NCBI GenBank assembly: GCA_037176725.1
Contig: JAZBRS010000026.1
Coordinates: forward strand, 155,569,501 to 155,633,500
Origin: Posidonia oceanica
Taxonomy: Eukaryota > Streptophyta > Magnoliopsida > Alismatales > Posidoniaceae
DNA length: 64,000 nucleotides
Direction of reading: 5' to 3'
The translations under genes were made by a program, and so were the position numbers. The first letter of the stretch is position 1; each line of letters opens with the position of its first letter. This document shows positions 56,284 through 64,000 of this stretch, in pieces. A model generated the notes under the pieces. It had not been told where the DNA came from. It ran no database searches and saw nothing but the letters and a program-made list of their open reading frames with translations.

Positions 56284-59180
56284 TGTAACGGCCCAAGTCG
56301 CTACCAACATGTTCCAAAAGCCCAACAAATTAAAACTTAATTAACGACCCAAGTCGCTACCAACATGTTCCAAAAGCTTAACAAATTAAAACTTAATTAA
56401 ATACAACAATTACAATAAGCTAAGGGCTAACAACAGAAATATGTGCCAGGAACATGCAGTGGACAGCTACGTGACTCCGACTATATGCACTATAACTTCA
56501 AACCAGCTAACCATCTGCACCTGCAACTGAAAACCACACAAAGCACACGTGAGTCACCAGAAATCGTCACCCAGCACACACCTCGCAAAAACCACGCGAG
56601 AAACCGACATAAAAACCAGAATACGGCACAACCGGTCAAAACCCCAAATCCAGGTCCACAATAAACGCTATAATCAATCAAAACACCTTTCCCAAAGCCA
56701 ATATGCTAAAATCAGGAAAGATAGGTGTTTACAAATTCATTTTCACAAACCACGGCCCATCGGTCCAAAACCTCAACACACTCAAAAACCTCCAACCTCT
56801 CAGCTTGGGAAAACACTCGGCCCATTGGCCAAAACAAGATGGAAATACCTCATAAACAAATCCTCAATCAACACAACAGCCCACCGGCCCAAAACCCAAA
56901 CCAAAATGATACGCCGTAAGGAGGCGGAAAGCATTAGGCCTAATATGGCCCAAAACACAGCAAAACCTCACGAAGTCCAAAATTAGGCAAAGCTCTAGGC
57001 CTATACGGCAAACAACAACCAAACACAGCTCCACGGGTACAAAACCACAACTAGTCGTGTTGCTTGGCGCCAAGCAACCGACCTGGCCTCAAGCAGTAGC
57101 CAGGGACTCATCTCTGTAACTCATTGCACTACTACGAACACCCGTCCTGTATAGGAGCGTGTCCGTTCCGACATCTCGTCACTAGAGACGCCTCAAAAAC
57201 GATCCCCTACATGGGAAAGCTACTCACCCTAACTAGGCGAGCTGTCTACAATCAGGACAAACCACATGGCACACCAAATACGGCGACCTCAGCTTAGTGC
57301 TCCAAACCACTAGAGGCTCCTCACCCCTAGGCTCAGCCAGCACTCAAAACCAGGCAAGTCCCGATGCCCGTAGCGACTAGGGTATCACGCCCAGCTACAC
57401 AGGAGTATCATACCTCCCGAGTCCGCTACTACGATACCGCTAGGTACGGCCGATACCTCGACCCCCAAAACCTCAACCCAGGCGAGGTGTGCGACACACC
57501 AGGAATGCCATCGCATCCCCGGGTCCAGCCAACACAACTCCCAGGTTTTCGGCCACGAAAAACCTCGGCAAAATCATTTGCAAACCATTTATGTTCTTAC
57601 TCAAAAATCTCTTTGGAAATATTTTCCTAAATTACCAAAAATCACATCTAAAAATTCTAAATAAGTTACCAAAAATAGCATATAATATACCAAAACGACC
57701 AGAATTCAATAAGAAACACAACTAAATAAAAATCACACCATTCCGATGTCCATAGCTCCTAGAAAATACAAAACACCACAGCCTTGATTCGAAATGCCGA
57801 CCAAAACCAGCATGCCGTTTCAGGGACTGACAGAAAAATATCCGTTTTGCTTTTAAAATCAAAACTCTCTGTACAAGCCACTAAAAATAGCATATAATAT
57901 ACCAAAACGATCAGAAATCAATAAGGAACACAACCAAATAAGAATCAATCCATTCCAACGTCCATAGCATGTGAAAAATACAAAACACCACAACCTTAAT
58001 TCGAAACACCGGCCAAAAACGGCACTCCAGATCAGGGACTGCCAGAAAAATACCCTTTGCATTTAAAACAAAAATACCTTGCACAAGCCACCAAAAATAG
58101 CATATAATATACCAAAACGACCAGAATTGAGTAGCGAACATATCAAAATCATAAACATGTCATTCCAAGATCTATGGCTCACAGAAAATTTGGAAAACCA
58201 CAGCTTATGCATAATATCTACATAGGCCACATAATTTGCCTGAAAACATACCAATAAATCTCTAAAAATTATCAAATCTCTACCATAGCATATAATCATG
58301 GCAAGGAACATCATCAAACCATGATCGACCCATTCCAAAGCATACAACTCAAGAAAGCACCAGAAACCCACATTTAAGCTATAAGCCAACTCAAGCCGAT
58401 AAATTCGACTAAAAATCATATAAATTACCAAAAATTACCAAATCACTTCCATGACATTCAATACATGCTAAATAACACATGCATATCAATTTCACGTAAT
58501 TTAGAGGGAGAGGACGAGATGTGTACCTATTGGTCAGGGCACTCAGGCCAACTCCGACGATCTCACGCAACTCCGGCAATCGGCTGCCGCACCAAGCTCC
58601 CCGCGCTGCCCACGAGCTCGCCCCGCCACTAGGAGGAAGTCTGGAGCTTGCCGCCGCATGATCGGAGGAGGAGGAGGTCGGCGATCGCCGCCACCGCACA
58701 CACAGCAACCAATGGAGGAGGAGGAAGAAGAAGGGGTGCAAGGAGAAGGAAGGAGGAGGAGGAAAGGAGGAGAGGAGAGATGAGGGAGTGAGGGTAGAGA
58801 GGGAGGGAGGGAGGTGGAGTGAGAGGGAGGTGGGGATTCAGTGGAGGGAGACAGAGAGAAAAGGAAAAGAAAAGAAAGGAAGATGGAGGAGAGAAACGTG
58901 TGGATGGGAGGGGGAGAGAGAGAGGGAGAGAAATGAGAAGGAGGGAGAGAGAGAGGGAGAGAGAGAGAAGAAATGCAGAAGATAGGGACTAAACCACTAC
59001 CTGGTCCCATAAACCACCACAAGTGGGAACTACACAAGTACAAGTGGGGCCCACAGCAAACCATAGGTGGGGCCCACGAACAATCACAAGTGGGACCCAC
59101 GAGGCCAATAACACCCGTCCACAAATACAGGAATTTATTAAATTGTGCAATTACAAGGGAATGAATTCCCGAGTGTTACA
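56284..59180 (-). repeat. 5' LTR of C (2897 bp)
   Basis: Matches the 3' LTR over its length. The extra length includes a 56-bp tandem duplication of the LTR end: AACGGCCCAAGTCGC at 56287 and AACGACCCAAGTCGC at 56343. It has the Tekay module at 56524-56580 and a GA-rich run at 58790-58980. Confidence 0.93.
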
Positions 59181-59185
59181 CTATT
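59181..59185. repeat. Target-site duplication of C, right (CTATT)
   Basis: After it the RNase H frame of I continues with a stretch encoding YPRNSNLDLI. Confidence 0.93.
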
Positions 59186-59686
59186 CTATCCTAGGAATTC
59201 AAACTTAGACTTAATAGGATATAGTGATGCAGACTATGCTGGATGTAAAATTGATAGAAAGAGTACTAGTGGAACATGTCAATTTCTTGGACATTCATTG
59301 GTTTCTTGGTTAGCAAGAAGCAAAACAGTGTCGCATTATCCACTACTGAGGCGGAATACATCGCAGTTGGGTGTTGTTGTGCACAAGTACTGTGGATGAA
59401 ACAAACTCAAAAAGATTACGACGTATTATTTAACACAACACCAATCTATTGTGATAATACAAGTGCCATAAACTTATCTAAAAATCATGTGCATCACTCA
59501 AGAACCAAACATATAGAAGTAAGGCATCATTTTCTAAGAGATCATGTGACCAAGAATGATATAAAAATAGAATTTATTTCTACTACTAATCAATTAGCAG
59601 ATATATTTACAAAACCTCTAGATGAATCACAATTTGTAAAAATCAGAAGAAATCTAAGTATATGCCAAGCATGTGAAATTATATAA
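59181..59686 (+). pseudogene. pol of element I, part 2: RNase H
   Basis: Continues from 49133. It has YSDADYAGCKIDRKSTSGTC, a frameshift near 59310, VALSTTEAEYIAVGCC, YCDNTSAINLSKN, HHSRTKHIEVRHHFLRD and the C-terminal LADIFTKPLD. The catalytic Asp and Glu positions and the HIEVRHHFLRD motif are present. The stop TAA at 59684 ends Pol. Removes RNA from the RNA:DNA hybrid. Confidence 0.95.
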
Positions 59687-60329
59687 AAATAAAATAAGAA
59701 TTTTTTGAAAAGAAATCATAATCGGCATACCGAATTCCATCGATCTACCGTTCTTTGTAAAATCTGATAGAATTTTGGTGCACCGTTATTGACCAGTTTA
59801 CCGAAAATTCCTAAATCGGTAAAACCTTTTTTTATCGGTCTACTGAAAAACCCTATTTCAGTAGAACTTTTTGGATTGGTCTACTAATATTGAACCAGAG
59901 GTTCAAACCAAAACGGCATACCACTTGTAACTTCAGTCTACCGAAATTCCCTGATTCGATAAAAAAAAATTATCGGTCTACCAAAAAACCCTGTTTCGAT
60001 AGAACTTTTTGAATCGGTCTACTGAAAATCTCTGTTTTGGTAAAACCTTTTATACCGGTCAACCCGTTTAGCCAGTTGTATCGAGCAAAATGGCATACCA
60101 CTCACATTTCGGCATACCGTTTTTATTTAAAAATTGCTCTTCCGTATAGAAGCCTAGGGTTCCACCGATTTTTTTTCTTTCTCATTCTCCGCTGACCACT
60201 CGAAGCCCTAACCAGTCATCCTCTCTCCACCGTTTCCTCGCCCTAGAAATCCCTCCGGTCTTCCTCTCCGCCGGCCCTCACTCTCTCCAACACTCATTCT
60301 CTTGCTCCTCTCCCTCATTCTCCTCTCCA
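59687..60329 (+). other. Spacer with CGGT-type repeats and CT-rich leader before the extra ORF
   Basis: 59720-60125 holds about a dozen words such as CGGCATACCG, ATCGGTCTACCG and TCGGTCTACTGAAAA. 60150-60329 is CT-rich and gene-leader-like, with TTCTCCTCTCCAATGG at the ORF start. No coding sequence. Confidence 0.7.
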
Positions 60330-61340
60330 ATGGCGGCAAAGAAGAGCTGCATGTCCAAGCCAAAGAGGAAAGCCCCCATCACTGCTGCCGTCGACTTCTC
60401 CTCCGACGACGACCACACATATGGTAACTCACGACTTCTTTTCGTCAGCGATGAGGCTAGGAAAGTCCACCAGGAGTTCTATGCAAACAAAGAGGTCCTC
60501 ATCGGAAGAAAGGTGGTTTTCAACTCTTTAGGAGAAAACATAAGTCCTTTATTTGATGCTCAATCTTTAATTCCCATGCTTGCTTCCACTGGTGACACTA
60601 AGTATTATCCACAGTTAGTATCCCAATTTTATGCAAACCTAAGAATTTCTCATGATACCTTTAAATCATACCTACTAGGTGTAGATATGCCTTTGGATGA
60701 AGTTCTCATAGGACAACTACTAAAAATCCCATCCATTGGCATAGATATCACACTCTCTGTTGAGGAATTAGGTTGGTCTTGCTTAGAAATAAATAAAGTT
60801 ATTTCAGAAAATAAGAAAAGCACATTTCTACCCAATAAAATAAACCAACTAACCAAACAATCTAGAATAATTGCATACATTCTTGTTGCAAATATCATAC
60901 AAAAGAAAGGTCATTTTGATGAACTAAGAAGTATGACATGCAAAGTCGTGTATGCAATAACCAAGAAAATTCAAATAAATTGGTCCCATGTCATTTGCCA
61001 CCACATGACTCACATCAAAATCAAATTATTTTATGGCCCTTTCCTTACTTACCTATTCATTCATTATGACATCCCATTGATCCATGAGCCATCCCTTCCC
61101 GTTAGATCAAAACCCTTAGATCTTGTCACCATAAATAAAATGGAGCAAGCATTGGGAAGATCAAGAGCTACAAAAGGATCATGTCCTTCTTCTTCAAGTG
61201 CTCAAGCACAAGAAGTTGAGAGTCCAAACGAAGAAGAAGATGAGGACTATGTCAAGAAAGAAATTGAAAAGCTAAGAAAGGATGTTGAAGAAATAAAACT
61301 TCGACAAGCAGAAAACTATGTGGGCATATGCGACTGGTAA
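60330..61340 (+). CDS. Extra ORF between RNase H and 3' LTR of I (336 codons, C-terminally truncated)
   Basis: ATG 60330 in a strong plant context (CCAATGGCG). The N-terminus is basic and acidic (KPKRKAP, SSDDD). The middle (residues about 35-240: FYANKEVLIGRKVVF, FYANLRIS, GVDMPLDE, PSLPVRSKPLD) resembles the plant transposon-associated domain often annotated as Putative plant transposon protein, by memory only. The C-terminus is acidic, then a Lys/Glu coiled-coil (VKKEIEKLRKDVEEIKLRQAE). No signal peptide or membrane segment, so it is not a classical envelope. The frame stays open past the TAA at 61338 and two TAGs to a TGA at 61455-61457, with helix-like sequence (KIEDWQFKMDDQHAE), so the ancestral protein was about 375 residues. 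Function unknown. Confidence 0.75.
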   Translation: MAAKKSCMSKPKRKAPITAAVDFSSDDDHTYGNSRLLFVSDEARKVHQEFYANKEVLIGRKVVFNSLGENISPLFDAQSLIPMLASTGDTKYYPQLVSQFYANLRISHDTFKSYLLGVDMPLDEVLIGQLLKIPSIGIDITLSVEELGWSCLEINKVISENKKSTFLPNKINQLTKQSRIIAYILVANIIQKKGHFDELRSMTCKVVYAITKKIQINWSHVICHHMTHIKIKLFYGPFLTYLFIHYDIPLIHEPSLPVRSKPLDLVTINKMEQALGRSRATKGSCPSSSSAQAQEVESPNEEEDEDYVKKEIEKLRKDVEEIKLRQAENYVGICDW

Positions 61341-62310
61341 TATAGAGTCGTAACCTAGTAGAACAAGATCGAAGACTGGCAATTCAAAATGGATGATCAA
61401 CACGCTGAGATAATAAGATATCTCCGAGGAAATCCTCCTTCTCCATCTAGCCAATGATTTCTAGATTGTATCATTGACTCTTATGAAATACATTGGATTC
61501 TATGTTTTGGTTTGAATTTTGTTATGAATGATTTTATGAAATCTTGAATGATTCTATGAATGAGTAAAAATTCTTGAATTTTATATCATTATGCATCTAA
61601 ATATTAATTATGAAAATCTTTTACATCTTTGATTATTTGGCTAAGCCATATGGATATGATTGGCATGTCAGTTACTATGACATAAACATGTTTTTGTAAG
61701 AAATCAATTGAGTATAGCTTTAAAAAAAAAATTCTTGAAAAGAAATTCCTTGAAAATCTTATAAAAGTAAATTATTGCAAATCCAAAATTTTCGATTTGT
61801 TTACCATGATTGGTGTAAGGGGGAGCATAATGAATATGGATATGATGAATTTTATGCTTATTGAATATTATCATATAGTTAACCTGATGGATGGAAATTT
61901 TGTTTTTGATATCCTTTGCTCTTAAGTATGACAATAATGCTTATTGAAAATTATATAAATGTTATGGTATTTTGGACTGAAATATGATTTACTATGAACA
62001 TACCGTGCAAAATAGAATATTTTTGGATCAATATGGATCAATACAAGTATTTGTCAAACTTGTATCATGATTACACTGTCTGAATGCATGCTAAATGTTT
62101 TAAATATATATATACTCCTTGCTCGATTAGAAACTTTTTGTATTATGACAAAAAGGGGGAGAAAAATATGAAAATAAATTTTTAACTAGGCTTGTAGAAA
62201 GGGGGAGCAAAAATAAAATTATTACATTATCTCTGCTTAAATTTAATCATGTTTATTGATAAGGGGAGAAATTTAAAAATGGATATTTTAAGTATCGTTT
62301 TTGTCATCAT
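61341..62310 (+). other. 3' non-coding region of I with multiple polypurine tracts
   Basis: The first 117 bases are the lost C-terminus of the extra ORF. Purine tracts AAGGGGGAGCA (61818), AAAAAGGGGGAGA (62150), AGAAAGGGGGAGC (62196) and AAGGGGAGAAA (62261) precede the one at the LTR. Multiple tracts are described for Sireviruses. Otherwise AT-rich without genes. Confidence 0.75.
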
Positions 62311-62325
62311 CAAAAAGGAGGAGAT
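62311..62325 (+). other. Polypurine tract of I
   Basis: CAAAAAGGAGGAGAT directly before the 3' LTR; primes plus-strand DNA. Confidence 0.9.
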
Positions 62326-63420
62326 TGTTGAAAATAAATAATGCAATATTTAATTTTGATGATAACAAATGAGACTAATGATATTTCTTGAGAAATATAT
62401 TTCTTAGTCTGTTTTTAAGATAGGTGGAATATCTAAAGAAACTCTACTTATGAAGAAACTCAAGAGCTCAAGGAAATATTTCGCATGAAGTCTACATAAA
62501 GACAAGAAGACTTCAGAAGTTTTTATGTGTGGTGTAAAAATATTATTTGTATTTTTCTTGATGTAATTCTGGATGTATGTAATCTCCAAATCATCCTAAA
62601 TGCACCTAGGAAAATATCCATACCCAAAACCAGAAGTAAACACTGAGAAAAATCCTAGGTTTAGAAGTAGGGTCAAAATCGACATATCGATTTTTGTCCG
62701 GTATACCGTATTAGAATCACTAGAAAAAATATCATCTTCATTCGACCGTTAGTATGATTTCGGAACACCGAAATATTTCAGTTTGCCGAATCAGTCGAAT
62801 GTTGCAGGATTTTGGTCAACCGATCAATTTCAACATACCGAATCAGAGATCTATTTCAATTCGTTGGGCTAGCCGTTAGATACAATGTTATACCTTGCTA
62901 AACCTATAAATAGGACCCCAATGACCCTACCAAGAAGTACCAATTCATATCATATCAATACACTACCTCAACCAAACTTAAATTCTCCCAAATTAGCCAA
63001 AAGAGTTCTCATTCTGTTTCAATTGCTAATCCTAAGCTATGGAGATTACAAGAGTTACTTTCTGTTAACATTCGCTGTAACAAAGGTTGTACTTCTCTAG
63101 CTGTGAGAAGGTCTCTGCAGGATTTGCAGAGGAGGAATCTGTCTTCGTCAAGTAAGTGCAATTTACTGTGATATAAGATCAAGGGAACTCTAGAGGGGAT
63201 CTGGGAGTGGACTAGGCCAGGTTGGCTGAACCACTATATATCCGTTTGTTAAATTCACTGCCTCTCTTCTCATTCTGTGCATGTGGTAAATTAGATTTCA
63301 ACCATATTAATTGATTGAATATTCTTGTTTAAGTAAAGTTAAGTAATCTATTTCAAAGAATATAGATAAATTATAAATACTCTATTCACCCCCCTCTAGA
63401 GTAGCCTCTCGATTCTAACA
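62326..63420 (+). repeat. 3' LTR of I (1095 bp)
   Basis: Its first about 760 bp differ from the 5' LTR at roughly 40 sites by eye, mostly transitions, plus 12 extra bases near 62563. The last about 330 bp (63091-63420) are identical to 44639-44968. Confidence 0.95.
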
Positions 63421-63425
63421 GTGCA
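63421..63425. repeat. Target-site duplication of I, right (GTGCA)
   Basis: One mismatch to GTGCG at 43881. Confidence 0.7.
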
Positions 63426-64000
63426 GATTAGCTTTATCCCCACCACACCTTGGAGAGGAGTCGGAGCATGCGCCTGGACAACCCCCATCTCTAGAGGGAC
63501 TGGCCACCCCTCCCTACAGCAAAAGTCTCCAGCCCAGATCAGGCGCCTATTTACCTCCAAGTTAGGGATAGAGCAAACCCGAGCGTCTGTGAGAGAGCAG
63601 AAAAGAAGAAAAATCTCAAAAGAGCAAGTGTAGGGCCCAAAAGAGTTTGGCATGGAGCCCGGTCCATCACCCACTGAGAGCTTGAGCGTCACCACCCACC
63701 ATGGAGAGCCACCCACAACTTGTGATTCCTGGTAGGGTCAATTGAGTCGAGGGTTTCCTCCTCCCTTCAGCATGCATAAATGCTTTCCAAAATAACTGAG
63801 GGCAGATAAATAAAAATCACCCCTTAATCAATCATCTTGCTTGAACACTATTTTGCCTGTTTCATATGCATAATCTCACAGGATTTACTCCAGCATTTCT
63901 GACTAGGGGCATGACAGCCGTCTTTCAGTCAAAGCGCATGTACTAGAGCACTCTAAGAATAGACCTGTGACAGCCCACAGCACAAACCCTGCATCCTCCA
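63421..64000 (+). other. Continuation of element A after the copia insertion
   Basis: Expected to be the region between gag and protease of A. I recognise no protein family and no RNA gene. The two open frames (70 and 106 codons) have no matches I know. The rest of A, including its 3' LTR, lies outside. Confidence 0.5.

Larger units (their letters stand above)
49134..59180 (-). mobile_element. Element C: internally deleted Tekay-type chromovirus
   Basis: Minus-strand element with LTRs at 56284-59180 (5') and 49134-51925 (3'), a tRNA-iMet primer site, and only 4.36 kb between them. PR, RT and RNase H remain. Most of gag is replaced by repeats and unrecognised sequence; integrase and chromodomain are missing. 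It has perfect 5-bp duplications. It is non-autonomous and would have needed proteins of a relative to insert. Confidence 0.95.
43886..63420 (+). mobile_element. Element I: Sirevirus-like Ty1/copia element, interrupted by C
   Basis: Two LTRs starting TGTTGAAAAT and ending TTCTAACA, primer site TGGTATCAGAGC, gag with one CCHC knuckle, PR-INT-RT-RNase H in copia order, an extra ORF before the 3' LTR and several polypurine tracts. This layout fits Sireviruses. Without C (49134-59180) it would be about 9.5 kb. Frameshifts and catalytic losses make it inactive. It sits in element A. Confidence 0.95.

Noticed and set aside
63396..63716. 106-codon minus-strand and 70-codon plus-strand open frames near the right end
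   Set aside because: The first crosses the LTR border of I; neither has a domain or conserved start.

Overview
This window is nuclear DNA of a flowering plant. It is almost wholly nested LTR retrotransposons: I see no host gene, tRNA, rRNA or CRISPR array. Coding stretches match only gag, protease (PR), reverse transcriptase (RT), RNase H and integrase (INT) families, and all are broken to some degree. The species cannot be told from the sequence. For clarity the elements are named A to K here. Three groups occur: Tat/Ogre-type Ty3 elements (A, E, F and LTRs B, G, J), Tekay/Del-type chromoviruses (C, D and LTR H), and Sirevirus-like Ty1/copia elements (I and fragment K).

Left nest (1-30366). 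1-5534 is minus-strand LTR G, cut by the window start. It sits in the leader of plus-strand Tat element F, whose gag remnant (6271-7260) is joined to a truncated LTR ending at 8659. F lies in the RT gene of E, an old minus-strand Tat element that runs to about 26 kb. E carries gag, two successive retropepsin-like domains, a G-patch and a pre-RT/RT fragment. E is split by D, a full-length Tekay element (10192-19210) with two LTRs, a tRNA-iMet-type primer site, gag, pol and a chromodomain. Right of E are a partial Tat LTR (J) and a 5'-truncated Tekay LTR (H).

Right nest (30367-64000). A scrap of copia RNase H (K) was hit by Tat element A, whose LTR starts at 30714. Solo LTR B (30725-35837) landed 11 bp inside that LTR and is flanked by CACCC. 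The LTR of A resumes at 35843 and ends at 39889, followed by its primer site and gag remnant. Copia element I (43886-63420) inserted into A. Element C (49134-59180, minus, CTATT duplications) then inserted into the RNase H gene of I. The order K > A > I > C is four layers deep.

Nothing here looks able to move by itself. Catalytic residues are lost in several enzymes: D integrase Glu to Lys, I protease Gly to Cys, I integrase Asp to Gly, C RNase H Glu to Lys. Many in-frame stops are TAG where the family has CAG, as expected from deamination of methylated CHG sites. The features that stand out are: a phase-consistent intron candidate at the gag/pol border of D; the tandem proteases of E; a triplicated LTR-end/primer-site unit in A; a splice-donor-like site conserved in three Tat LTRs paired with a branch-point/acceptor upstream of gag; palindromic CGGT-type motifs shared by unrelated elements I and D; a second palindrome family in E/J; and an extra 3' ORF in I.
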